Positions 51,919 to 59,846 of a stretch of DNA of 64,000 nucleotides are shown here, in pieces. The notes below the pieces were generated by a model that did no database searches, was not told where the DNA came from, and saw nothing but the letters and a program-made list of their open reading frames with translations. Made by a program: the position numbers and the translations under genes. Each line of letters starts with the position of its first letter. The stretch's first letter is position 1. Origin of the DNA: Bergeyella_A cardium (GTDB lineage Bacteria > Bacteroidota > Bacteroidia > Flavobacteriales > Weeksellaceae); assembly GCF_030012605.2 (NCBI RefSeq), contig NZ_CP114055.2. The stretch is one strand, 5' to 3'.

Positions 51919-52254
51919 ATGAATGAATTTATAAATGAACACATTTTGCCGCATTTCGGGACTTTCATTTCCGCAGTGCTGACGGGGTTGGCGGGTTTTA
52001 TCTTTGGAAAGCGGAAGCAGACCGCTGAAGTAGAGGGTATTAACGCTGACAACGAAGGCAAAGAGATTGAGAATGCCGAAAAAGTCCTAAAATATTACAG
52101 GGCTATGGTAGATGACTTGGGTGAAAAACTCATCACAGCGATTAAAGAGCTGGATGAGGCCAAGCAGGTCATCAAAGAACTTGAGGATAAAGTAGAACTT
52201 CTTACTGATGAACTCAAGAAATATAAACAGCTCAATAGAAAAAAAGAAGAGTAA
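51919..52254 (+). CDS. Small phage protein with membrane helix and coiled coil
   Basis: A 111-residue protein with one N-terminal hydrophobic segment (FGTFISAVLTGLAGFIFG) followed by a long charged coiled coil (ENAEKVLKYYRAMVDDLGEK and EELEDKVELLTDEL-like heptads). It may be a holin- or spanin-associated protein at the end of a lysis module, which is inference. A TTG at 51898 would add seven residues; the ATG at 51919 is preferred. A terminator follows at 52321. Confidence 0.65.
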   Translation: MNEFINEHILPHFGTFISAVLTGLAGFIFGKRKQTAEVEGINADNEGKEIENAEKVLKYYRAMVDDLGEKLITAIKELDEAKQVIKELEDKVELLTDELKKYKQLNRKKEE

Positions 52255-52290
52255 AACCCTTTGGATTTAACCTTAGGAGTGTTTAAACAG

Positions 52291-52417
52291 CCTTTAAACA
52301 GATTTTAAAACTACAATAGAAAAAGCAGTCATTTGGACTGCTTTTCTTATCTTTGTCATGTCAAATTTTTTGGACATTTTGTTTTGAAATTTTGGACATT
52401 TTGTTTTGCCGATTATA
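52291..52417. repeat. 127-bp direct repeat, copy A
   Basis: These 127 bases are identical to 54221-54347. They comprise the end of the prophage gene's trailer, a terminator hairpin (52321-52345), and two GGACATTTTGTTTTG motifs (52372 and 52394, 22 bp apart). The left neighbour is the prophage remnant; the right neighbour is a glyS stub. Confidence 0.95.
52321..52345 (+). terminator. Terminator of the prophage remnant
   Basis: AAAAGCAGTC pairs with GACTGCTTTT around ATTTG, followed by CTTAT. The identical hairpin occurs in the second repeat copy at 54251-54275. Confidence 0.8.
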
Positions 52418-52453
52418 CATGCTTTCTGAAAAAACCAAAATAGTTTCTGTAAA

Positions 52454-52897
52454 TCAGGTTTCTAATGCTTTTGGATTAGTGGAAACGAATTGCGCCTCAT
52501 CAAAAGCCTCACCGAAGCGTTTTTTAGCTTTTTCTATTTCTTTTTGGGCTTTGTCTTCCAGTTTGGCGCAGTAGTCTTCTATCAAAACATCGGCACGGAA
52601 ACGCTTTTTGCTGTCTTTGTTGTCTATCAGTGGGTCGTTGAAGGCATCCACATGCCCGCTCGCTTTCCAAATGGTAGGGTGCATAAAGATAGCACTATCC
52701 AGCCCTACGATGTTTTCATTGAGCTGAATCATCGCTTTCCACCAATATTGTTTGATATTGTTTTTTAGTTCTATACCATTTTGTCCGTAGTCGTATATTG
52801 CAGAAAGTCCGTCATAAATCTCACTGGAAGGGAAAATAAATCCATATTCCTTAGCGTGAGAAATCACTTTCTTAAAAACATCTTCTTGCTTTGCCAT
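52454..52897 (-). pseudogene. glyS: 5' fragment of glycyl-tRNA synthetase gene
   Basis: The 147 residues starting MAKQEDVFKKVISHAKEYGF match the N-terminus of the single-chain (alpha2) glycyl-tRNA synthetase: EIYDGLSAIYDYGQNG, IFMHPTIWKASGHVDAFNDP (motif 1-2 region) and RRADVL-like KKRFRADVLIED. The protein should be about 510 residues; it stops after NPKALET close to the 127-bp repeat. The catalytic motifs 2 and 3 are missing, so the product cannot be active. A complete copy must exist elsewhere. It keeps a -7 box (TATTTTTG at 52921-52914) and may be transcribed. Confidence 0.9.
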
Positions 52898-52913
52898 CGT
52901 TAAAAAATTTATG

Positions 52914-52921
52914 CAAAAATA
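52914..52921 (-). promoter_or_regulatory. -7 promoter box (TATTTTTG) of the glyS fragment
   Basis: TATTTTTG followed by CAT on the minus strand, 16 nt before the ATG at 52897, matches TAnnTTTG, so the copied segment includes the promoter. Confidence 0.5.
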
Positions 52922-52946
52922 AGGATTTTAGTTTAATATTCTATAC

Positions 52947-52979
52947 AAAAAAACACCCTCTGAATGGAGAGTGTTTTTT
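52947..52979 (-). terminator. Terminator of the secreted-protein gene
   Basis: AAAAAAACACCCTCT and AGAGTGTTTTTT pair with one bulged C around GAATGG, ending 15 nt after the stop of the minus-strand gene at 52994. Confidence 0.75.
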
Positions 52980-52993
52980 ATTTTGATTGTTTT

Positions 52994-53821
52994 TTATTCT
53001 AATTTTTGTAGGAAATTTTGTAATTGGGTTGCATAAGTTGTATTACTATTTCCTATTCCTTCAGCAGAACCTCCTTGATTAAAGTTAAGCTCTGTGAAAT
53101 TAACAGCATCTCTTTTACCTACCAATAGAGTAATTACCCAAGTACCATTTACTAGATTTCCAATATCAGTGCTTCCTGAAACAAACTCATAGGAGCTTAT
53201 GTTAGGGTAATCTGCATATATTTCCCAGTTATTAGTAAGTTGGGTTTTCTTTAATAGTACTATAGCAGGGGCAGTTGTAACACCATACTTACCACCACCG
53301 AAATCTACACTAGGAATAACCCCATTACCAGCTCTCAACATTACTATTTTACCAGTGCCAGGATCTGGCATTTTGAATGTAGCACTCATGATGGCTACGG
53401 CATATTTATTATAATCAATACCTGTATCAAACTTTCTAATATAGTCTCCTTTTACCTTATCAATAGTAAGGGTAAGGATACTCATATTATTGATAGGAAG
53501 ACCTTTGTATACATCTCCCACAGCATCCACCAATAGTGGTCTGTAATCTGTGTAATTGGTAGCAGTTGCTGTATTTCCACCTAAGTCAGCATCCATAGCA
53601 GAACCAACATTCTTGCTATATATAGGCGCATCTACCAATCTAAGAAGAGGTTTTCCATCATTGGCGGTAGAGTTTTTTATAGTCAAAGTTCTTGTAGGAA
53701 TATCAGTATTGATTCCTACCTTCCCGCTTGTTTTGGTTGCTGCTTTAGCCTCGTTAATAGCCTGAGCATCAATAAGCAACCCACTTCCTAATGAAACGAA
53801 TAATAATGTTCTTTTCAGCAT
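52994..53821 (-). CDS. Secreted hypothetical protein, 275 aa
   Basis: The signal peptide MLKRTLLFVSLGSGLLIDAQA is followed by KTSGKVGINTDIPTRTLTIKN, the kind of sequence found at the start of many surface proteins of Chryseobacterium relatives (VGIGTxxPxxxL type). The remaining 200 residues are beta-rich with no recognised enzyme motif. It is the only intact gene between the two 127-bp repeats and has its own promoter and terminator. Function unknown. Confidence 0.75.
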   Translation of the reverse strand: MLKRTLLFVSLGSGLLIDAQAINEAKAATKTSGKVGINTDIPTRTLTIKNSTANDGKPLLRLVDAPIYSKNVGSAMDADLGGNTATATNYTDYRPLLVDAVGDVYKGLPINNMSILTLTIDKVKGDYIRKFDTGIDYNKYAVAIMSATFKMPDPGTGKIVMLRAGNGVIPSVDFGGGKYGVTTAPAIVLLKKTQLTNNWEIYADYPNISSYEFVSGSTDIGNLVNGTWVITLLVGKRDAVNFTELNFNQGGSAEGIGNSNTTYATQLQNFLQKLE

Positions 53822-53850
53822 ATGAATTATATTTTCTATATTTAAGTTTA

Positions 53851-53881
53851 CAAAGGTAATACTTTAATTATTTATTTACAA
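53851..53881 (-). promoter_or_regulatory. Promoter of the secreted-protein gene (TTG-N20-TACCTTTG)
   Basis: On the minus strand TTG (53881-53879) and TACCTTTG (53858-53851), 20 nt apart, lie 29 nt before the ATG at 53821. Confidence 0.65.
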
Positions 53882-54039
53882 CATTTTTTTGTCAATATTT
53901 TTTTATATATGCTTCATTAACAATATCTATTGCTTTGTTTAAATCAGAGTCCACTCATATCGTATAGATACACTTCCTTTTATAGTATTAGTGGAAAAAG
54001 AAACCTTTATTTTATTAATGTTTTAGGGATTATTTTTCA

Positions 54040-54047
54040 TATTTTTG
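54040..54047 (+). promoter_or_regulatory. -7 promoter box (TATTTTTG) of the phosphodiesterase fragment
   Basis: TATTTTTG followed by TGCA, 21 nt before the ATG at 54069, matches TAnnTTTG. Confidence 0.5.
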
Positions 54048-54068
54048 TGCATTATAATATTCTTCCCA

Positions 54069-54238
54069 TGAAAAATTTAATGCTTCTCATTTTATCCTTT
54101 TTTACCCTTATTCCTTTTGGAACAAAAGCCCAAAACGCCGCACATCCGCAGGAGAAACAATATGTTCTGCTGGTTTCTTTTGATGGATTCAGGAATGACT
54201 ATCCAGAGAAGTTCAACCTTCCTTTAAACAGATTTTAA
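54069..54238 (+). pseudogene. 5' fragment of an alkaline phosphatase/nucleotide pyrophosphatase gene
   Basis: The ATG at 54069 starts MKNLMLLILSFFTLIPFGTKAQ, a Sec signal peptide, then QYVLLVSFDGFRNDYPEKFN, the N-terminus of the type I phosphodiesterase/nucleotide pyrophosphatase family (SFDGFR, metal Asp). After FNLP the frame runs into the 127-bp repeat and stops at 54238. The full protein would be about 400 residues or more. The catalytic Thr and most metal ligands are lost. Confidence 0.85.
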
Positions 54239-54347
54239 AACTACAATAGAAAAAGCAGTCATTTGGACTGCTTTTCTTATCTTTGTCATGTCAAATTTTT
54301 TGGACATTTTGTTTTGAAATTTTGGACATTTTGTTTTGCCGATTATA
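54221..54347. repeat. 127-bp direct repeat, copy B
   Basis: It is identical to 52291-52417, in the same orientation, including the terminator (54251-54275) and two GGACATTTTGTTTTG motifs (54302 and 54324). Its left edge coincides exactly with the break in the phosphodiesterase gene. Confidence 0.95.
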
Positions 54348-54518
54348 TACCTAAGCTAATAACGGATTTTAAATTCATTCTTTTCATTGTTTTTTGTTTT
54401 TAATATTTACAAGCCAAAGTTGCGAATGAATGCTTTACTCCCCTTGTAAATAACCTTTCTAATACTTGTAAAGACTATTTTACAAAACATAACCGCTGAT
54501 ATAAAGTTTATTGTAAAA
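54348..54518. other. Non-coding, AT-rich, no feature seen
   Basis: Between repeat copy B and the composite repeat at 54519 no gene or clear signal is visible. Confidence 0.5.
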
Positions 54519-54653
54519 CATCGTAGCCGGTGAGGCTATTGCCCACTGGCGTGGGAGGCACTTAGCCTAAAGCAAAAAAATACAGCCTTTAAAATACTGT
54601 ATTTTTTTGTTGCTTACTGCTAAAAGCCAGCAGCTAAAAGCTAGCAGCTAAAT
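54519..54653. repeat. Composite intergenic repeat, copy 5
   Basis: Hairpin units CATCG-TAGC-CGGTG (54519-54532; one T-G pair) and CCCAC-TGGC-GTGGG (54542-54555), with spacer AGGCACTTA, lead to a longer hairpin with AAAAAAATACAG (54574-54585) and CTGTATTTTTTT (54597-54608), close to the palindrome after bshA. A 7-nt array follows with GC at 54612, 54619, 54626, 54633, 54640 and 54647. Confidence 0.8.
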
Positions 54654-54656
54654 TGC

Positions 54657-54664
54657 TATCTTTG
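54657..54664 (+). promoter_or_regulatory. -7 promoter box (TATCTTTG) of the HMG-CoA synthase gene
   Basis: TATCTTTG followed by CAAG, 17 nt before the ATG at 54682, matches TAnnTTTG. It directly follows the 7-nt repeat array, as at murB. Confidence 0.55.
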
Positions 54665-54681
54665 CAAGAAAATTATATAAA

Positions 54682-56007
54682 ATGACTTTTGGTATAGACG
54701 CCGTAAGCTACTATGCGCCCTCACTTTATTTGAAGATAAGTGAATTGGCTGTGCGCAGAGGCATTGAACCTGCAAAATTGGAAAAAGGATTAGGGCTACA
54801 GAAAATGGCATTGCCAGACTTGTACGAAGATTCGGCAACATTTGCCGCTGAGGCATTGCTCAGGCTTGTGAGAGATTATAGCATTCATCCGAAAGATATC
54901 AGCAGAATTTATTTAGGAACAGAATCCGCTATAGATGCAGCAAAACCCACTGCCAGCTATGCTGTGGAAATGGTAGAAAAAGCCCTTGAGCCCGAGTTTG
55001 GTGAGAGGGTTTTTAGAAATTGTGATGTAACGGACCTCACTTTTGCCTGCATAGGTGGGGTAGATGCACTCCACAGCTGCCTTGATTTTGTGAGGGCAAA
55101 CCCTGATAAAAAAGCAGTGGTTATAGCTTCAGACTATGCCAAATATGCACTGGAGTCTTCTGGTGAATATACACAAGGAGGCGGTGCAGTGGCGCTCCTC
55201 ATCAGTGCAAACCCAAGGCTTGTAGAGATCAACCCAACCTTTGGAGTGGCTATGGAGAGCGTTTTTGATTTCTTCAAACCACGAAGACAGGAGGACAAGA
55301 AAAACCTGAGTACAGCAACAGATAAAATGCCCGAAAAGATAGAGCTCTTCACTGATGAACCCGTATTTGATGGGCAGTATTCCAACCAATGCTATCAAGA
55401 CAGAATCCGCGAGGCTTATGAACATTACAAAAGCCAAACAGGAGCAGTAAAGCCTTATGAACAATGGAGATTCCTTATCTTCCATCTGCCGTATGCTTTC
55501 CACGGGAAGAGGATTTTTACTGAGATTTACAGCTTGGAGAACAGTCTGCCATACGCTACCGCCGAGGAGCAGAAAGCCGTAGCCAAATCGGAGGGGTATA
55601 TTGAGCTGATCAATCAAAAAATAGAGTCTTCGCAGAGGGCGTCTTCCGAAATTGGGAATATGTACACGGCATCGGTGTTTATGGCGCTTATTTCGGCATT
55701 GCAAGTCAGCTATGATGAGGGCGAAGAGCTTGGCGGTGAGGAAATAGGCTTCCTCTCCTACGGAAGCGGTTCCAAATCTAAAGTATTCTCAGGGAAAATA
55801 GCAGAAAAATGGAAAGATGTAGCCAGTAAATGGAATTTATTTGAGACATTAGCGGGCAGAAAAGCTATTAGTTTTGAAACTTATGAAAAACTTCACCTCA
55901 AGCAGCTGAAAGAACCCATTAATCCGAACTATAAAGGCTTTGGACTGCTAGCAATAGAAAAAGAAAATCCTGTGAAAATAGGTGCCAGATACTACGATTT
56001 TAAATAA
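54682..56007 (+). CDS. Hydroxymethylglutaryl-CoA synthase
   Basis: HMG-CoA synthase condenses acetyl-CoA with acetoacetyl-CoA in the mevalonate route to isoprenoids. The 441-residue thiolase-fold protein has FGIDAVSYYAPSLYLK near the N-terminus, IYLGTESAID, the acylated Cys123 in TFACIGGVDAL, and AVALLISANP. YGSGSKSKVF near the C-terminus is a further family mark. Other mevalonate genes are not in the window. It heads a + cluster with argS, pnuC, a lipoprotein, dapF and mltG. Confidence 0.93.
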   Translation: MTFGIDAVSYYAPSLYLKISELAVRRGIEPAKLEKGLGLQKMALPDLYEDSATFAAEALLRLVRDYSIHPKDISRIYLGTESAIDAAKPTASYAVEMVEKALEPEFGERVFRNCDVTDLTFACIGGVDALHSCLDFVRANPDKKAVVIASDYAKYALESSGEYTQGGGAVALLISANPRLVEINPTFGVAMESVFDFFKPRRQEDKKNLSTATDKMPEKIELFTDEPVFDGQYSNQCYQDRIREAYEHYKSQTGAVKPYEQWRFLIFHLPYAFHGKRIFTEIYSLENSLPYATAEEQKAVAKSEGYIELINQKIESSQRASSEIGNMYTASVFMALISALQVSYDEGEELGGEEIGFLSYGSGSKSKVFSGKIAEKWKDVASKWNLFETLAGRKAISFETYEKLHLKQLKEPINPNYKGFGLLAIEKENPVKIGARYYDFK

Positions 56008-56025
56008 TTTTTTAAACGCTTTGAA

Positions 56026-57792
56026 ATGAATATTAAAGAGAGATTACAACCTTATATACAAGAGGCTTTAGCTGAAATCTACCAGATAAAAGGTATAGAA
56101 ACTGAGCTCCAAAAGACGAAACCCGACTTTGAAGGAGACTTTACCCTCGTAACCTTCCCCCTTGTGAAGGCTTTGAAGAAAAATCCTGACCTTATTGCAA
56201 CTGAAATCGGTGATAGGCTGGTGGAGACCGTAGGTTTTATAGAAAGCTACAATATTGTAAAGGGCTTCCTTAACCTTAAGCTGAAAGATACAGCCTTTAC
56301 TCAGTGCTTGAGCAGTATAAAGGAGGGGCTGGAATGCATTAGCCCAAAAAATGAAACCGTTATGGTAGAATATTCCTCCCCAAATACGAATAAACCCCTA
56401 CACTTGGGGCATATTCGTAATAATTTGCTGGGCTTTTCTGTGGCAAATATCTTAAAAGAAGATGGGTATAAGGTGGTAAAGACACAAATTATCAATGATA
56501 GAGGGATACACATCTGTAAATCTATGCTCGCGTGGGAAAAACTCGGCAATGGTGCAACGCCAGAGAGCACTTCTACCAAAGGAGATAAGTTTGTGGGAAA
56601 TTATTATGTGGAATTTGATAAACTCTACAAAAAAGAAGTGCAACAACTGATGAATGAGCAAGGCTTGGATGAAGAATCTGCAAAGAAACAAGCCCCAAGT
56701 ATCATTGAAGCTCAAAATATGCTCCTACAATGGGAAAAATCTGATGAAACCGTGAGAAACCTTTGGTCAATGATGAATGCCTGGGTGTATGATGGGTTTA
56801 ATCAGACTTATAAGCGATTGGGAGTGGATTTTGACCAAGTGCAATATGAGAGCAATACCTACCTGCTCGGTAAAGACCTTATACAAGAGGGATTAAGCAG
56901 GGGAATATTCTACCAGAAAGAAGATGGCTCGGTATGGATAGACCTTACCGATGAGGGGCTCGACCAAAAACTGCTCCTCCGCTCCGATGGTACCTCCGTT
57001 TATATGACTCAGGACTTGGGAACGGCAGTAGAACGCTTTAAACAGAACGATATCCAAAGGCTTATCTATACTGTGGGGAATGAACAGGATTATCATTTCC
57101 AAGTACTCTTTAAAATCTTGAAGAAATTAGGATATCAGTGGGCAGAGCACCTCTATCATCTGTCGTATGGAATGGTAGAGCTCCCAGATGGAAAGATGAA
57201 ATCCAGAGAAGGAACGGTAGTAGATGCAGACGACCTAATGCAGGAAATGTATGAAACCGCAAAAGAAAAAGCCCAAGAGCTCGGTAAACTGGAAGAGCTC
57301 ACCGATGAAGAGAAAGAAAAATCTTATGAGACCGTAGGCTTGGGAGCGCTCAAATACTTCATATTGAAAGTAGATCCTAAAAAGAAAATGCTCTTTAACC
57401 CTAAGGATAGTATAGACTTCAATGGAAATACAGGACCCTTCATTCAATACACTTATGCGAGGATTCAATCCCTGCTCGCGAAGGCAGGTAGCCGTTCTTC
57501 ATCAATAAACGATAGCCTTGTACTGAATGAATACGAAAAAGATTTAATCAGCCTGCTCTCAGACTACCGAGAAGTGGTGTCTAAGGCAGCAAATACGCTA
57601 AGCCCTGCGCATATTGCCAATTATGTCTATGAAGTAGTGAAGACTTATAATGCTTTCTACCAAAATAATCCTGTCCTCAATAATGAAAACCAAGACCTGA
57701 AAGAGCTTCGTATCTATCTTTCTGAACTTACAGCAGAGGTGATTAAGAAATGCCTCTCCCTTCTCGGTATTGGTGTGGTGAATAGAATGTAA
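56026..57792 (+). CDS. argS: Arginine--tRNA ligase
   Basis: ArgRS charges tRNA-Arg. The 588-residue class I synthetase has an N-terminal additional domain (about 1-110), the HIGH motif as HLGH at 126-129 in NTNKPLHLGHIRNN, the KMSK-equivalent KMKSREGTVV at 390-399, and a helical C-terminal anticodon-binding domain ending in GIGVVNRM, whose terminal Met is typical of ArgRS. It starts 18 nt after the HMG-CoA synthase gene; pnuC begins 1 nt after its stop. Confidence 0.96.
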   Translation: MNIKERLQPYIQEALAEIYQIKGIETELQKTKPDFEGDFTLVTFPLVKALKKNPDLIATEIGDRLVETVGFIESYNIVKGFLNLKLKDTAFTQCLSSIKEGLECISPKNETVMVEYSSPNTNKPLHLGHIRNNLLGFSVANILKEDGYKVVKTQIINDRGIHICKSMLAWEKLGNGATPESTSTKGDKFVGNYYVEFDKLYKKEVQQLMNEQGLDEESAKKQAPSIIEAQNMLLQWEKSDETVRNLWSMMNAWVYDGFNQTYKRLGVDFDQVQYESNTYLLGKDLIQEGLSRGIFYQKEDGSVWIDLTDEGLDQKLLLRSDGTSVYMTQDLGTAVERFKQNDIQRLIYTVGNEQDYHFQVLFKILKKLGYQWAEHLYHLSYGMVELPDGKMKSREGTVVDADDLMQEMYETAKEKAQELGKLEELTDEEKEKSYETVGLGALKYFILKVDPKKKMLFNPKDSIDFNGNTGPFIQYTYARIQSLLAKAGSRSSSINDSLVLNEYEKDLISLLSDYREVVSKAANTLSPAHIANYVYEVVKTYNAFYQNNPVLNNENQDLKELRIYLSELTAEVIKKCLSLLGIGVVNRM

Positions 57793-57793
57793 G

Positions 57794-58459
57794 ATGGATT
57801 TTTACGACTTATTTATTAGACCTTATGAGGAATATGAGGCTTCTCAAATAGCACTGGAAGCTATTGCAGCGGTCTTTGGATTGCTCAGTGTGTTCTTTTC
57901 TATAAAAAAGAATATATTGGTCTATCCTACGGGGATTATTTCTACCGTAATTTATGTTTATATACTCTTTATCTTCGGACTTTTTGGTGATTTGATGATT
58001 AATTTCTACTACACCGTGATGAGTATCTACGGCTGGGTTCTCTGGTCTAAAAGTTCAGAAGATAATATCCATATAGAAGTAACCAATACCACTAAAAAAG
58101 AGTGGGTATATAGCCTTTTGCTCTTTATATTGAGCATTGTGCTGGTGAGTATTGTTTATTATTATAAACCTTTTATTAATAATAAATTTTCTATGGAGGG
58201 GATTAGCCTTGATTTCTCTCATTTGGATTGGGCAAATAAACTGGATATTGTAACTACCGCCATATTTTTGGTCGGGATGTGGCTGATGGCAAAACGAAGA
58301 ATAGAAAACTGGATATTCTGGATTTTAGGAGACTTCATTTCCGTGCCAATGTACCTCTATAAAGGGCTTGGGATTACTTCGGTGCAGTATTTGATATTTA
58401 CGGTGCTCGCCATACTGGGCTATCTCAGCTGGCGGAAGACTAAAAGAGCTTTAGTTTAA
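57794..58459 (+). CDS. pnuC: Nicotinamide riboside transporter
   Basis: PnuC imports nicotinamide riboside, trapped inside by phosphorylation. The 221-residue protein has about seven hydrophobic helices. Family marks are SIKKNILVYPTGIISTVIYVY (partial), MSIYGWVLW and NWIFWILGDFISVPMYLYKG (partial), with the Trp/Asn residues that bind the riboside. It starts 1 nt after argS, suggesting coupling. It complements pncA in NAD salvage. Confidence 0.93.
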   Translation: MDFYDLFIRPYEEYEASQIALEAIAAVFGLLSVFFSIKKNILVYPTGIISTVIYVYILFIFGLFGDLMINFYYTVMSIYGWVLWSKSSEDNIHIEVTNTTKKEWVYSLLLFILSIVLVSIVYYYKPFINNKFSMEGISLDFSHLDWANKLDIVTTAIFLVGMWLMAKRRIENWIFWILGDFISVPMYLYKGLGITSVQYLIFTVLAILGYLSWRKTKRALV

Positions 58460-58481
58460 TCAATATTAAAAAATAAAGACA

Positions 58482-59024
58482 ATGAAAAAGTTAATAAAAA
58501 TTTCTCTGGGTGTGGCTGTTGCTATGAGTCTTAGTTCTTGCGTTATCTATCCAGATAATTATTCAGGAAACGAGCAGTATTATGAGCCTTTCTATCAAAA
58601 TGGATACTACTATGCTCCGCAGGTGTACTATGGGCAGGGTGGTTACTATGGAAATGATGGATACTATTACAGGAATGATTTTAATTACTATTACGACAAT
58701 GGTATCCCTTACTACTATGGAACCAACAGGCAGAAAATCTACATTCAGAGGAATTATAATAATTATTACGAAAATAGAGGAGGTAGTGGTGGTTTCCGAA
58801 ATCAAGGTCATCAAAACAATAATGGCTATAACAGAAGCAACAATACCAACCAAAGCCCGGGCATACAGATGAACACCCACAGCAATCAGAATCAGAGAAG
58901 GCAGAGCTCGGATAACAATTCCTACCGAAGTGGTGGAGTAGAGGTGAGAAACAGCTCTTCCAGAAACTCGGGAGTTCAGCAAAATTCTTCTTCTGAAAAT
59001 ACACAGAGAAGTATGAGGAGATAA
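58482..59024 (+). CDS. Tyr/Asn/Gly-rich lipoprotein
   Basis: A 180-residue lipoprotein: signal MKKLIKISLGVAVAMSLSSC with lipobox SLSSC. The mature part is of low complexity: first Tyr/Gly-rich (YYAPQVYYGQGGYYGNDGYY), then Asn/Gln/Ser/Arg-rich to the end (SSSENTQRSMRR). No fold is recognised. It may be a surface-exposed, disordered or amyloid-like protein. It sits between pnuC (22 nt) and dapF (42 nt). Confidence 0.75.
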   Translation: MKKLIKISLGVAVAMSLSSCVIYPDNYSGNEQYYEPFYQNGYYYAPQVYYGQGGYYGNDGYYYRNDFNYYYDNGIPYYYGTNRQKIYIQRNYNNYYENRGGSGGFRNQGHQNNNGYNRSNNTNQSPGIQMNTHSNQNQRRQSSDNNSYRSGGVEVRNSSSRNSGVQQNSSSENTQRSMRR

Positions 59025-59066
59025 TAAACTCCTCTTTTTATTTGGATTAGAAACGATAATCAGTCT

Positions 59067-59834
59067 ATGAAATTTTATAAGTATCAGGGAACAGGAAATG
59101 ATTTTGTGATGATAGACAACCGCAATCAGACCTTCCCAAAAGAGCAGAAATATATAGAAAGGCTTTGCAACAGGCGTTTTGGAATAGGTGCCGATGGTCT
59201 CATTCTACTTGAAGAAGACCATACTGCGGATTTCCGAATGCTGTATTATAATTCCGATGGAAACGAAAGCACGATGTGCGGAAATGGTGGGCGTTGTATC
59301 GTAGCCTTTGCTCATTTCCTCAACATATTTGAGCATAAAACAACTTTTAATGCCATAGATGGGCTACACGAAGCGGAGATAAACAACGGGCTCATAAAGC
59401 TGAAGATGATAGATGTACAGGAGATAAAAACTGATGGAGAGGCTTTCGTTTTAAATACGGGTTCTCCGCATTTTGTGAAATATGTCCAGAATTTGGAGGG
59501 TTATAATGTCTTTCAAAATGGTTATAACATCCGAAATTCCAAAACTTACCAGAAGGAGGGTATTAATGTCAATTTTGTGGAGGAATTGGAGGGAAATGCT
59601 CGCCTCTTTGTACGCACCTATGAGCGTGGGGTAGAAGATGAAACTTTCAGTTGTGGAACGGGTGCTACGGCAGCAGCACTTACCTACATTCAACAGCATA
59701 AAGTAGCAGCGATAGAGGTAAAAGTCTTGGGCGGAAACCTTAAAGTCTATGCCGAGCAGTACGGAAGTTCCTTCCAAAATATCTGGTTAGAAGGTCCCGC
59801 TCAGCAGGTTTTTTGTGGAGAGATTAATGAGTAA
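59067..59834 (+). CDS. dapF: Diaminopimelate epimerase
   Basis: DapF turns LL-diaminopimelate into the meso form for lysine and peptidoglycan synthesis. The 255-residue protein has the two catalytic Cys in mirror motifs: Cys71 in STMCGNGGRC and Cys196 in FSCGTGATAAA. The start KFYKYQGTGNDFVMIDNR is canonical. It is followed after 12 nt by mltG, another cell-wall gene. Confidence 0.96.
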   Translation: MKFYKYQGTGNDFVMIDNRNQTFPKEQKYIERLCNRRFGIGADGLILLEEDHTADFRMLYYNSDGNESTMCGNGGRCIVAFAHFLNIFEHKTTFNAIDGLHEAEINNGLIKLKMIDVQEIKTDGEAFVLNTGSPHFVKYVQNLEGYNVFQNGYNIRNSKTYQKEGINVNFVEELEGNARLFVRTYERGVEDETFSCGTGATAAALTYIQQHKVAAIEVKVLGGNLKVYAEQYGSSFQNIWLEGPAQQVFCGEINE

Positions 59835-59846
59835 TTTTTAACTTCA

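Noticed and set aside
53930..54068. Upstream extension of the phosphodiesterase fragment frame
   Set aside because: The promoter box at 54040 and the signal peptide at 54069 show that translation begins at 54069.
52291..54347. The 127-bp repeats as ends of an insertion sequence
   Set aside because: They are direct, not inverted, contain a terminator and trailer sequence, and no transposase lies between them.
58563..58982. Long minus-strand frame opposite the Tyr/Asn-rich lipoprotein, rich in Ile/Val
   Set aside because: The composition arises mechanically from the complement of Tyr/Asn codons; the + frame has a proper lipoprotein signal.
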